Shown here piece by piece: positions 27,501-39,535 of a DNA stretch of 64,000 nt; within the stretch, counting starts at the first letter, position 1; each line of letters begins with the position of its first letter. A program made the translations under genes and the position numbers. The notes under the pieces were generated by a model that was given only the letters and a program-made list of their open reading frames with translations, was not told where the DNA came from and made no database searches. The DNA is from Moringa oleifera (taxonomy: Eukaryota; Streptophyta; Magnoliopsida; Brassicales; Moringaceae), in the NCBI GenBank assembly GCA_021397835.1, contig JAJFZO010000747.1, forward strand, positions 1,366,501 through 1,430,500. Direction: 5' to 3'.

Positions 27501-29625
27501 TCCGGTATCCATACATCAAAGTCAAGGTTGTAAGAGTACGTGATGGAGAAAAAATGTATGAGAATCTTTATGCACAAAGACCACAGAATCTGACCCACAA
27601 AAGGCAGGGCTTACTCTGTTTAATGACTTAAAGGTTAAGCTTGCAGACTTCATAGAGAAACAGCACAGTGATGAGCAGGTTAAAGGCACAGACCACAAAA
27701 TCAAGTCTACTATATTTATCAACCACGTCAAATCAAAGTTTTTTAAAATCTGTTAACTTTGCTTAGAAATAAAACATTAATCATGCATAAGATCTCCTTA
27801 CCTATTGCTTCCTCTCATACCGTTCGTCTCATCAGCTTCTTTATTCTCTTCAGGATGGGCAATTGAAGATTTCGGCAGCATGTGCTTTGAGGCTGGCTCC
27901 AAAGCAGAATTTGTGGCCTTTGGTTCAACAGCACCGTCCTACAGTAGTTTGAGGTAAAGGACATGAACCCAAATAATTGCAGAAGGTAGCTGAATACCAT
28001 GACAAAGACAAATGAAAGTTAAAACCAAAAACCCATCTCTAACGAATGAAATTCCAGCATGAATAAATTAGTATTACCATCTTCTTAAATCTCTCTTGCT
28101 CAAGTTCCCTACTTTCCTTCTCCTTCTTCTTCTCGAGTTCATTTGCCATCCGATCCACCTCCGCCTACAAAAAACCATGAGAATACTGTTAGAGTACGAG
28201 ACACTCAAGTACTGACTGCCAGTAATAGTACAGATCCAAAATAATTGAACCTTCTTTTTCCTGGTTTCTTCTTCTTTAGCATCCAAGAACTGTTGAGGAA
28301 CACCACTGACAGTCTTCTGTGCGCTCAAAAGAAGTGTCCAAAGCTCTTTCATGAACTTTCCAGTATTTTTCTCCATGAATCCAGTAAGGGATATTTGAAC
28401 CTCCTTCCCATTCACTTCCTGCATCAGAATAAAAACATGCAGTTCAATGAACATTTTTTTATTCCAAAAGAGAAATACATAGACCACAAATCTTTCCCCC
28501 AAAGAAATTCCTAAACGGATTCTTGAGCAAGAAGCATTAGATCAATCAATATCCAGGTGCCACTGAAGTACAGCTATGAGACTGTTTGATTCATATCACA
28601 AGTTACAGAAGTAACACTATATCAGCTATCCTAAGAAAAAAGGATAATGGGAATCAGAACATGACACTACCAGTTAATTAGCTCCAGATTCAGACAACTC
28701 TACACGACTATGACATAGACACAACCCTCTCTCAGAAACACACTAATTTAAAGGGATATTCAATCACCTTCCCATCAAGCAAACCATAAATAAAGTTGAT
28801 AAGAACTTCATCTTCAAATCCAAGAAGCTCGGTCACCCTATTAGCAATCCATGGTCTGATAACATCCATCTTCACTTTGGTCATGTCCACCTAGAATGAG
28901 TCATTTAAGCATAAATATCAGCCAGCACATCATCTACACAGGTAATATTGAGACATCATAAGTTTTCATTCAGTAGATGAAATAAAATTAATTTCCACAA
29001 AAGAGAAAGGCATGCAAAATTCAGAAATAAAAAAAAATGAAGCTACCCATGGAAGCTCAAGTGTGTGAACTAAGTAGCAAACTAGCAAATAATTCAAAAC
29101 TATATCAACTACCAAATTCGCACATATAATAACAAAGCAAACCAAACAAATGCAGCCTTAGCAATTAGCATGTCATCCAAGAGAACCTGATTCAGCCTCC
29201 TATTAATTGGAAAAGCAGGATAAGTTTCACACAACTTCATTTACCGAAGTTGACTAGCTTTAATTACGACAATAAATATACAGGCGTGCAGACACAAATA
29301 CAGAAGCACCTATGAAACATTGAAAACGAACCAGATGTTCCAATTCGGCAGCAAATTTCTGCGATTTCAAAAGCTTAGCTTGCTTGTTCGAGAATCGGGT
29401 GTCCTGATCAGCAGAAGTACCCTAAAGCCAATGAAACATCAAATCATAATTCATGAGCGAAAACCCATATAGACAACCAAAACAAATGCCCAAAAAAATA
29501 TGGACTACTAACTAGCAACTAGAATAGCTAGGATCTGGATCTGAGAACAAAAAGAGCGCAATCGCAAGTAAATATAATAAGCAATGAATGCCCATAAATC
29601 TTACTCGAAAGAACCCGCCCGACAT
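24533..29625 (-). CDS. PWI-domain RS-rich splicing coactivator, SRRM1-like
   Basis: Nuclear pre-mRNA splicing and 3'-end processing factor related to animal SRm160/SRRM1. Twelve minus-strand exons: 29625-29605, 29421-29332, 28890-28768, 28418-28251, 28164-28078, 27938-27802, 27199-27152, 26882-26058, 25967-25776, 25674-25528, 25411-25235, 25142-24533. They sum to 2625 bases, 874 residues, in one frame. Exon 1 encodes only MSGGFFR. The N terminus then gives the PWI nucleic-acid-binding domain (MDVIRPWIANRVTELLGFED onward through exons 3-4), followed by a Lys/Glu helix. Exon 8 holds tandem arginine-serine octapeptides (RRGRSPSPV type, about twenty units), a substrate for SR-protein kinases. The last exon is Lys/Arg/Glu-rich (KREEKKLRKEERRRRREER). 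A telo-box (AAACCCTA) lies just upstream of the ATG. Strong match to plant PWI splicing factors such as the Arabidopsis At2g29210 product. Confidence 0.9.
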
Positions 29626-29628
29626 TTC

Positions 29629-29636
29629 TAGGGTTT
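29629..29636 (-). promoter_or_regulatory. Telo-box in the leader of the SRRM1-like gene
   Basis: AAACCCTA on the minus strand, three bases upstream of the ATG at 29625. Telo-boxes are common near the transcription start of plant genes for translation and RNA metabolism and are bound by Pur-alpha or TRB-type proteins. The site is seen directly; its activity is inferred. Confidence 0.45.
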
Positions 29637-31443
29637 GTGGAGGGTTCTGCTTGAGATAGAGCGCAGGAGACGACGTATGCGTGAGAAAGAGACAGAGAGA
29701 GCTTTTGGGGATTGCACTTGAAGCTTAAGCCATGTAATCGTATAGCACTTTATGCGCGAGCTAGAATGTTCCCTGCGTCGAGAGTGTGAGAGAGAAGCTT
29801 CGAAGGTAGGCTTTTGGGTTTTTAGCGGTGAGAGAATCAGAGAGTGAGATTTGAGTGCCCTAAATCCCAAGCTTCACTGCCAGAACGAAGAGAAAAGACC
29901 ATTGGGCTGAGCTGTACTCAGGAAACAGGATAACCGTATCTATCATTTTGGTCGGGCTGGGCTTTTATCAGGAAAGTAACAAATGATATTATCGTGCAGA
30001 AGAAATTAAAGGAGAATCCAAAAGATGCCATACATGAAACGGATTTTAAATGTGTGTTTAATTTGAGTTCAGATTTTTTATTAATTTAAATTATATTAAT
30101 TTTTTAAATAAAATATATATTTGAAATTTATTAAATTAAAATTAATAAATTATATTTTAATTATTTATTTTATTAAATTGATTGTTCTCTTCTATGTAGA
30201 GGATTGACTTCATTTAACATTTTAGTCTTGAGTTTTTCCTTCAATGTTTATATATTTTTTTGGGCTCATTAATGATTTGTTTACTTTATGTTTTATTATT
30301 TTTTGTAATTTATATCGAAAGAACATAATTAAGAATTTTGGTATGTTATAATTAAATAAAATAAAGTAATTAAAACTATTTTATTTATTTACTTTTACAT
30401 TTTATTATTGATAAAAATCCATATAAATTACATAAAAAAAAAGATAAAATTTTGAATCAATGTAATTTTTATGAAATACATGGAATTAACTTGCTATTTC
30501 GGAGTAACTTGAACTCAATTAACCTTAATTTTTAGCTGATAAAATGAAAAAATTAATCGATTTTAATTTTTCATTAATTAATTCATTTGATCCATCAAAT
30601 TTTTACTTTGCAACTTTGTATGAGAATTATAGAAGTGAAATTTATCTATTTAGTTTTTACTTTCATATATCAAGATTTTTTAAAAAAGTCAACACAATGA
30701 AGTTCTGTTCATATGTTATAAGAGTAAAAAATTGACACAAACGATTAAAGTTTAATACATATAATAAATAAGACATACCTGAGATTAAATTTTCATAGAT
30801 TTTGTTAATTACCATGAAAATAAATGGCAAGAGGGAGAACAATAAAACACAACATTCACGTGGAACATAGACATTATTGTTGTTGACATGATTGTAGAAA
30901 AAGGTTATGGTACTCATTGGTTAATAGTTCATAGTCTTTTTTTTAAAATTCCTATAAAACCTTAAAGGGCCATGAATTGGGTTTTGCAACCAAATGTTGG
31001 TGTAAAGGACTCAACGACTTTCTTTTTGCTTCCATAATTTATCTTTCTTAGTATCTAATGCACGTGTTTAAAACAAAAACTTGATGAATTGCATCAAGAT
31101 CTTTGTACCTTTTTATAAGAAAGTGCACGACAAGATTACAGCCTTGCGAACAATATTTTCTTATATACTTATATGCTCCGTAGTAATGGTATATATATAT
31201 CGAAATTTCCAATGCCTTCTATCGATATCTGACTTTATGAGAAATCAATCTAGAAAAGAAAAAAAAAAGGATAATATAAAAATCAGAACAAAAAGATCTT
31301 AAAATTTTTTTAAAAAAAAATCATCCAAGAAAAAGAAGTATAAGATGTAAAAAGAAATAAGAAAAATAAGAAAAATAAAAAGCCAAAGGAGGCAAAGTAC
31401 TTTAGGAGTAAGGAGGCAAAAGAAGCGAGTAAAGAAAGTTAAC
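29637..31443. other. Promoter region of the SRRM1-like gene grading into an AT-rich desert
   Basis: 29637-30010 is the upstream region of the splicing-factor gene. From about 30050 onward the sequence becomes AT-rich, and 31240-31440 is a purine-rich run dominated by A and G. No gene is supported. Confidence 0.5.
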
Positions 31444-32154
31444 ATTATCCTTGATTCTTGATTGAAAATTTATGGAAAAAGAAAAAAGAAAAGGAACAAG
31501 AACAAGAATAAGAAAAAAGTTCTTAAAAATAATAATAAAAAAGTAATTATGCAAGAAGAAAAAGAAGTATAAGATTTAGAAGAAAAATAAAAAGAAACCA
31601 AATAAGACAAGTTACTATGAGATGTATATATTCAAGCAAAAGAAGAGCATAAAGAATGCAAATGAACAAGAAAAAGAGTATCATAATCTCAAAAGAATAC
31701 TATAATTAACTACCTAATATTGCACAATTAATCTCAAGCAATCCTTCAAATCACAAGTCATTTTTTGTTTAGGACAATAATGCAATAGTAAACTTGGTTT
31801 GAGGAAACATTATATATTTAAAAATTGAATTTCATATATTTTAAGGTAAGCTTTCATGCATATGCTATATTCTCTATTTATGTGAGTATAAAATGTCCAT
31901 ATTAGGCTAAGTAACCCATTATATGCTTAAAGCCCATTTAATTTATGTTGGACATATCTTGGGCTTTTACTGTATTCTTGGGCTTATAATGGTTTAATTT
32001 ACCTAAAGTTCAACCCATATAATCACAAGACCAACCCAAATTTAAATTTGATTTTGCATTTATTTGTATTATGATTATTGCATGTGAATCATGTCTTCAT
32101 TACTTTTATGTCCAAGTTAATACAAGTTACTACGTTTAGAACATGCTATTGTCA
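31444..32154. repeat. Diverged direct repeat, copy 1
   Basis: About 0.7 kb homologous, with many substitutions and small indels, to 32285-32969 in the same orientation. Shared landmarks in order: ATTATCCTT, TAATATTGCACAAT, AAATCA(C/T)AAGTCATTTT, GG(A)AAAC(A/T)T, TGGC/AGGCTAAG, TTCA(A/G)CCCA, CATTGCATGTGAATCATG, CTATTGTCA. The two copies are about 0.13 kb apart. Candidates are the two LTRs of a collapsed element or a tandem duplication; no coding sequence lies within. Confidence 0.7.
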
Positions 32155-32284
32155 GCAACTTCCCTTCTAGTTAGGAGATTGATTAAAACTTACTCTTAAT
32201 TTTTTTATATTTTATATTTTTTATTTTTGGTTAATTACTTTGTTTTGAATTGTGATAACCATTTAACTTTGTCATTTTTTTTGG

Positions 32285-32969
32285 ATTATCCTTAATTCTT
32301 GATCGAAAATTTATGAAAAAAAGAATAAAAAAGAATAAAAACAGAAAGATCCTAAGAATAGAAAAAATGGAAGAACCATCTAAGAAGAAAAAGAAATATA
32401 AGTTTTTGAAGAAAACAAGAAGGAAGAAGCAAAAAAAAAAAAAAAAAGTAGAGTATAAAGAATGTAAATGATCAAGAAAAAGGGCACCATAATCTCAAAA
32501 GAATACTATGACTAATTACTTAATATTGCACAATGAATCCTAAGCAACTCTTCAAATCATAAGTCATTTTGTTTTAAGATAATGATAATGTAGTAGTAAA
32601 AACTTGTCTAAAGGAAACTTCATTTATTCAGAAATTGAAGTTTATATATTTAAAGGCAAGGTCTGACACCCATGCTATCTTCTTTACTTATACAAGTTTA
32701 AAATGTTTATACTGGCTAAGCAATCCATTACATGTTTAAAGTCTATTTAATTCATATTGAATATATTTTAAGCTTTTATTATATTTATTGAGCTTATAAA
32801 TGACTTAATTTACTTAAAGTTCAGCCCAAATAACCATAAAACCAACCCATGATAATTTAATTTTGATTTTGCCTTTATTTATATTATGACCATTGCATGT
32901 GAATCATGATTTTGTTAGTTTTCTGTCCAAATTAATATGAGTAACTATGTTTAAAAAATGTTATTGTCA
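32285..32969. repeat. Diverged direct repeat, copy 2
   Basis: Second copy of the 31444-32154 repeat, same orientation and landmark order. It includes a 17-base A-run at about 32432-32448 that is weaker in copy 1. It is followed after about 0.4 kb by the LINE relic at 33.4 kb. Confidence 0.7.
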
Positions 32970-33399
32970 AGGTGAGGTTTAGGTCTTTTATTCTTAGTGA
33001 GCTTTTGTCTTCTCTCCTTAATGAGAGTTTTCATTTTGTCTTATCTTGAGAGTTCTTTAAATTTATTTAGATGCTCTGCATTTGCTTTTATGGATCTATC
33101 ACTTGAGAATTTGTTTATTTCAAAAGATAAAAAGAAGGAATTGGTGCTTGATTGTGAAGATAATCAATAATTATAAAAGCAACTCAACTTGTGTTTGGTA
33201 GAAAGATTTTTGATAGACAAATCAATCAATTAAAATGTCACGAAGATTGTATGGCAAGCATATAGAGATGTAAAAAGGGTAAACATTAGAGACATTAATT
33301 ATTAACTCTTTATTTTTCAATTGGTGGATATGAAATGGGTGCCGGAAAAGTCTTTGGACTTTCAACAACCATTTTCTTATCCTTTATAAACTTTAACTT

Positions 33400-36300
33400 T
33401 TTTCTATGCAAATCCCTCTCTATCAGGTGAATTTTTGGATCCAAGTATGTGATCTTCCAATGGGTTACATGTCTATTGACGCAAAGAAGCAACTAAGAAA
33501 TTTTATTGAAAGATACAGTATGGTGGACTAACATGTGAATTAAGGTAGCAATTGATGTTTATCAGCCTTGAAACATTATAAGAAGATTTGAAAGCTTTCG
33601 GGAGAGAGTCAATTGTGAAGATTAAATATGAGAAGTTATCAGTGTTTTGGTTACTTGAAAAAAGTAGACGCAGGGATTCATGGAATATTATTAAAAGCCT
33701 CCACGCAGCATCAACGCTGTTATGATGCACCATTAAGGATTTCAACGGTATGTTATGTTTGGATGATAAGAAGGATAAAGTGGCACATGTAAGTTGGTTA
33801 CTATAAAGCTTTAGGAAATAATTATAGACTATGGATTAACTTATTTAAATCTTAAGGGTTATGGATCTACATAGGAATTTAGTAAGGAAAAAAACAATGC
33901 AAGGCACTAGTATCTTCTCAATGGATTTACATGGAAAATGTCTCGAATGTGATTAAGAAAGTTCATTAATGCTCATATGATTTATTTATTTAGGACAAAA
34001 AATTGGTAAGGTATTCAAAGAATAAAATATTCAGTTATAAAGCTGAGATGCTGAGGTTATGGGATTTCGGTGACAAAAAGTCAGTGACAGATCTAAAAAA
34101 AATTAAAGACGAGATGAAGACATTGTTGGTCCCGAAAGAGGCATATTGGAATAGAGAAAAAAAAAAGTTTTAGACTAAAGATGAGGATGCTAACAAGATT
34201 ATGAAATTGAAGGACAAAAATGGATTATGGTGTGATGACACTATAGGTTTATGTTCCATTACTAAAGATTATTTTAAGACATTATTTTTTGACTAATGAG
34301 AGAATATATGCACTAGCTGTTTTAGTTATTAGTTTTTATGCGTTTGTTGAAGATAATAAGCAACTATTAGTGCCATTTATAATGAAGGAGTTCAAAAATA
34401 CTATTTTTCAGATAAAACTGAATAAAGCCCTTGGTTTTGATGTTTTTAATTTAGTACTCTACAGAAGTTTTGAAGTGTGATTAGAGATGATATTTTCAGA
34501 GATTATACTCAATAAATTGATAAACCAGAGTTCTCTATATCTCTTAATCAGACTAATGTCATTTTAATTTCAAAATGCAAGGATCCTACAACTGTGACAG
34601 ACTTGAGGCCCATAACATTATGCAATATATTATATAAGATCCTTTCCAAGGTATTAACAAATCATTTGAAGGTCTTGCTTCCTAAACTGATTTTTTATTT
34701 TGCAATCATTGGGTTGATCAATACTAGACAATGTTCTAATAGCGTTTAAACTTATTCATTATATGAAAAAAAAAGTCCCAAGAAAATAGAAGACTTGTAG
34801 CTCTTAAGATAGACATTAGCAAAACTTATAAAGCAGGTTTTACTCAAAGTAGATTTTAATTCTAAATGGGTTAGCTTCATTATGCTTTGTGTGTCTTCAA
34901 TTACTCATGCTATGATGGTTAATAATCAATAAGTAGTTCGTACTATCTTAAGGAGGGATTATGCCAAGTTGATCCATTAATACCATACCTGTTTATCTTG
35001 TGTGCAAAAGATCTTTTATCTCTGTTAAGGAAAACTGAGATGAGTGGGTTACTCCATGATATAAAAATAAGCAAGAGTTTATCATTAATTATTTGGTTTT
35101 TGTAGATGATTGTTTTTTATTTTGTCAATCTACAGGAGTAAAATGCATGGTGTTGAGGGATGCCTTAGTGTCATATGAACAAGCATATGGATAAGCAGTC
35201 AACTATGGTAAATGAGACATCATGTTCAATAATAATGTTCTTATTTATCAGCATGTTTTTATTTTTGAATCACTGGACATCTCTATCCCTCTCAATACAA
35301 ATAACTATCTTAGGTTTTCCTCACTTATCAATAGGAAAAAGAAAGAAATTTTTACCTATTTGAAAGATCAAGTACGAAAAAAGACTTAGAATTAAAATGA
35401 ATTTTTTTTTATCAAATGTAAGAAAGAAAATGCTTATTAAATTGTAACACATACAATTTCATCTTATTGTATTAGCACTTACTTATTGCCTTTAAAAGCA
35501 AGAAGGAAAATACTTATTAAATCAGTAGTACAAGCAATTCCATCTTATTGTATGAGCCCTTTTTTATTACCCACCTCATTAGCAAATGAGATTCAGAGAA
35601 GGATGAATTCTTTTTGGTGGGGTTCGAGGAAGTATAGTGATTGAGGTCTCATTTGGATAAGTTGAGATAAGATTTGTGTTAGGAAGAAATTTGGTGGATC
35701 ATGTTTCCATAACCTTCAGGGATTTAACTTGGCATTATTAGGAAAATATGGTTGCAAATTTGTTTCTGATCTTGATGCTATTGTAATGAAGTTGCTTAAA
35801 GTTAGATATTTTTTAAAATAATATTTTCTAAGTGTCGAATTAAGGCACAATCCAAGTCTTACTTGTCAAAGTATCTGGAGTTCTTAAACTATGTTAATAA
35901 GGCTATTGATGGAGGATTGAGAATGGAAACCATGTTGATGTGTGGAGGGATCCATGGTTGCGTGTTAATCATAATTTCAAAGTTGAAATTATAGTAAATA
36001 GGGATATAATTGATTTAAAAGTCTACGAACTTATGATTCTCGGGTTAGAGAATGAAATATTTAATTAATATATGATATTTTCAACGATAGAGATGCTACT
36101 GCGATCATTAGTTCACTAGTTAGTCGATCTTGAGGTAAAGATCAACGAATATAACATTTTAGTAAATCTAGTTTATATATGTTTAAATTAGGCTGTAGGT
36201 TTATCATGAATATTTTAATAAATGAACGGTATAAAATTGAAGGGATTGGAAGAAAATATGAAGCTTGAAAATACCTTCCAAAGTTAAAGCTTTTTTCTTT

Positions 36301-36400
36301 GGCGAGTTTGTCTCCCCAATAAAGTCATATTATAGAGCAAAAGTATTAGAGTACCGTTAATCTATGCCATTTAGAGTTAGAGAATAACTAGCATTTATTC
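33400..36400 (+). mobile_element. Degenerate LINE (plant L1-like non-LTR retrotransposon)
   Basis: Plus-strand translation in shifting frames gives the standard blocks of plant LINE proteins in order. Near 33.43 kb is a DUF4283/CCHC-associated stretch (FWIQVCDLPMGYMSIDAKK). Near 33.74 kb the end of an endonuclease domain appears (DFNGMLCLDDKKDK). Around 34.4 kb is KALGFDVFN, and near 34.6 kb LRPITLCNILYKILSKVL, both reverse transcriptase. Near 35.1 kb the catalytic box reads FVDDC in place of the usual FADDS. Near 35.6 kb is MNSFWWG, followed by FNLALLGKYG; near 36.27 kb is the RT-associated zinc-binding segment (PSKVKAFF). Many stops and frameshifts are present, and most of the endonuclease is deleted. 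It is dead. No poly-A tail or target duplication could be fixed. Confidence 0.8.
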
Positions 36401-39197
36401 ATTAGCTGTCACTTCACTCAATAGTGCTAAAAAAGCAAATTTGTTTCCTAAGATACTTAATAGCTCTAGTAAGGATGATGAGTTTACTAAATATGTATTT
36501 TAATTTTTGTTATTATGCTAGTCAGCTATTTGCTTTGAGACATTATTTTTAATAAGTGTACTCATTGATGATGGTTGTAATGATGATGAATTGAGTTAAT
36601 AAAAGTTATTTTTATATTTTTATATTATTAAATTAATATTTAATATTATATTCGAATCCAATGTCAATGAATTAAGAATGTATAATTATTTACAAATTAA
36701 TTTATGTAATTTACCTAATTAGACATATCCTTATGTCATAAAAATTTAATTAATATAATTTAAAACGTGGATTACAATATGTCAAGATATAAAGATAAAT
36801 TAAATAAAATCTTAAATATATAATGCAAACCAAAATTCACATAAAAGTTTAATTAATATAACTTAAAATATAAGATGCAATGCTTTAACATAAATCAAAT
36901 AAACCTTAAAATATATTGTTAAAAATGGATTGTCCTTGTGATTTTTCTTCATAAAAAAAGAGAAACTCATGCGATATTATTCTGATATTTTTTTAGGATT
37001 AACTCAATGATATATATATATATATATGAATTTTGACATTAATTAGATTTTAATAATTATTTTTTTAAAAAAAAAGGAAGCAAAAGAGTGAACCAAAATT
37101 GATATTTATGAACATATCAAAATGAATCTGCTTAAAAAACAAAGGTTTAATACCTAAATAGTAATGGAGATATTGTTTGGATAAAATTAATGAATCTCTA
37201 AATATCTATAAAATGATAATGCTCAAATATCTATTCTTTTTTTTGTTGGTACGAGATATTGTCCGTTTTAGTTAATTTGATCGTATCGTCATCAGAGTTA
37301 GCATTCGAAAAACCACATGATTTTGTCCTTAATTCTTTTTCTATCCTTTTACTTATTACTTTCGAATCCCAACCTATCACTTATAAATCAAAATAGAACT
37401 ACTAAGAACAATAAAAGAAGTGTAAAAAACTCAACTAAGAAAAGAGAATAAAAAATTAATTGAGGAAATACAAATATAATTGACACCCGAAAGCTTAAAA
37501 TACGATCGAATTAAATACAAACTGAAAAATCAAAAGAGCAAAAAGAATGAGAAGAGTAAAATGTAGAAAAAATAGAGAGAAAGACAATTGCAAAGGCGAA
37601 ATGATGTTCAAATGATGTAATATCATCCTAAAAATAGTCCACTTTTAACATCAGTGAAGACAATAAGTCAAACAAAGATGATAATCTTTTACGTTTTATG
37701 CTACTAAAGTTCAATTCAAAAATTAAAACTTCCCAGATAATATATTTCTTTTTTTGGTATTTTATCTCTAAAAAAGCCATTGATGCAGAACTACATCATT
37801 CATAGCATTCCAACATTGACTATGCCAGTTAACTTAACTCAAGAATAATAATTCGATAATTAGTATGAAAAATTCGAGATCGATCATAGGATTTTTTAAT
37901 ATCTTTTACCATATTAAGACACCTCAAATCTTTTAATATTTTTTGTTATAACCGTTATTTAAAAATTCACTCAAAATCTCTATAAGTCATTTTTAAATTA
38001 AAAATTTTCTTTAAATAAGTATAAAGATTCAACCTAAAGTCTATAAAAAAATATGTACATCTCTATATTATTTTTTAATATTTATTTTAAAATTAAATAT
38101 TAATTTAAAATGTCATAATTATCTTTTTTATTTCAAAGTGAATAACACTCCTTAACAAATGTAGTTCAAGTAGTAAACAATTATCAAACAATAATTGTAA
38201 ACAAAACAAAATTAATTTTAAAAAACAAGCCAAATCCGATCTTTCAATAATTAATATTAGTTAATGGAGATTCCTTAAAAAGCAAAGGAGTTTACAAAGC
38301 ACTTGAAATTAAAAAAACATCCATAACAACATTCAGAGTTACCAATTTTGCTCATAAAAGGTGATATATGTTAATAAATATATAATTATTAATTTAAATA
38401 TTAAGAAATTTAAATTTAAATAAACATGATCATCAATTTTTTAATTTAAATTATGTTAATACTTAATAAATTAATAAAATAAATAATAAAAATTTTAATA
38501 GAAATATTTTTTTAAAAAACAAGGAGTTAATGGTAATTATATCTAAACAAAAATTAATCCTCAAAGCATTTTCTTCAATCTATTCTCCCTCGGTTGAAAT
38601 AAATAGAAATTTTCATCCATCAACATACTTTCTATTAATTTTATTTTAGACTTATATATATATTTAAGTTTATGAGAAGATATTAGCTTAATTATCCCAT
38701 CAGAAGTATAAATAACTCATTATTTTATTATGAATAAAATTGTTTTATCAAACCATAATTGCTCAAAGAAGGAGTTAATGGTAATTAACATCTAAACAAA
38801 AATTAATTATCAAATTAAGCAAAAATCTTCTATAGTACATCAGGAGGTCCAATCACCTTTCTTCCTCACATTATCAGGATGACATCCCATGCATTTTCCT
38901 CCCTTCTGTAACCTCATCAATCTTTTCATGATAGGGAGAAGTAGCTGATCTAACATGCAGGCGATCAGGACCGTCCATCACAGATAGACCCCACCGAGGT
39001 GGACGGTGGTGATGATGCTTAGTGTGAGGCAGCATTGTGGACGATAGAGGTTACATGGTGAGTGATGCTATCCTTGTCGGGACAGAGCAAAAATCGAAAG
39101 ATGAGGGGACAGCAGAGACACACTGAGCCTAAGAGGTCAAAACTAAAAAACAGATTAAAAAAAAGAAAAAGAAAAAATGTCGGCCTTGGAGATCTTG
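36401..39197. other. AT-rich gene-free stretch
   Basis: AT-rich DNA with a short (TA)n run at about 37010-37027 and no recognisable gene. 38520-38600 and 38750-38830 share the phrase AGGAGTTAATGGTAATTA followed by ATCTAAACAAAAATTAAT, a small direct repeat. The last 350 bases approach the TFIIA promoter and are less AT-rich. Confidence 0.5.
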
Positions 39198-39240
39198 CCA
39201 CGTGGACCCACGCATATAATCGGATGCAAACCTATTTATA
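39198..39240 (+). promoter_or_regulatory. G-box and TATA-like element upstream of the TFIIA gene
   Basis: A perfect palindromic G-box core CACGTG (within CCACGTGG, 39198-39205) lies about 30 bases upstream of a TATA-like TATTTATA (39233-39240). The start codon is 296 bases further on, implying a leader of about 260 bases. A telo-box AAACCCTA at 39363-39370 lies within that leader. The motifs are seen; their use is inferred. Confidence 0.5.
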
Positions 39241-39535
39241 TTCCACTCTTTATTCTTCTTTTCTGGTCCGCTTCTCTCTCTCACTCTCTCGTCTCTCGCC
39301 GTTCTCCCTCTTTCCTTTAGCTCTCTTTTTTTCTTTGTCTCTGGCTCAGCAAACAATACCCCAAACCCTAGGCGCTCTGCAATCGTACTGGCAAACAGAG
39401 AAAATCCCTACATGTTTCTTCATCTATTGGATTTTCTCAATTGACTGTTGAAGGAAAATAAAGATCTTGTCGGGCTTCAAGAAGGCCAAGATAATTTTTT
39501 CCCTGAGAAAATAAAGGATCGGAGCAGCTGGAACA

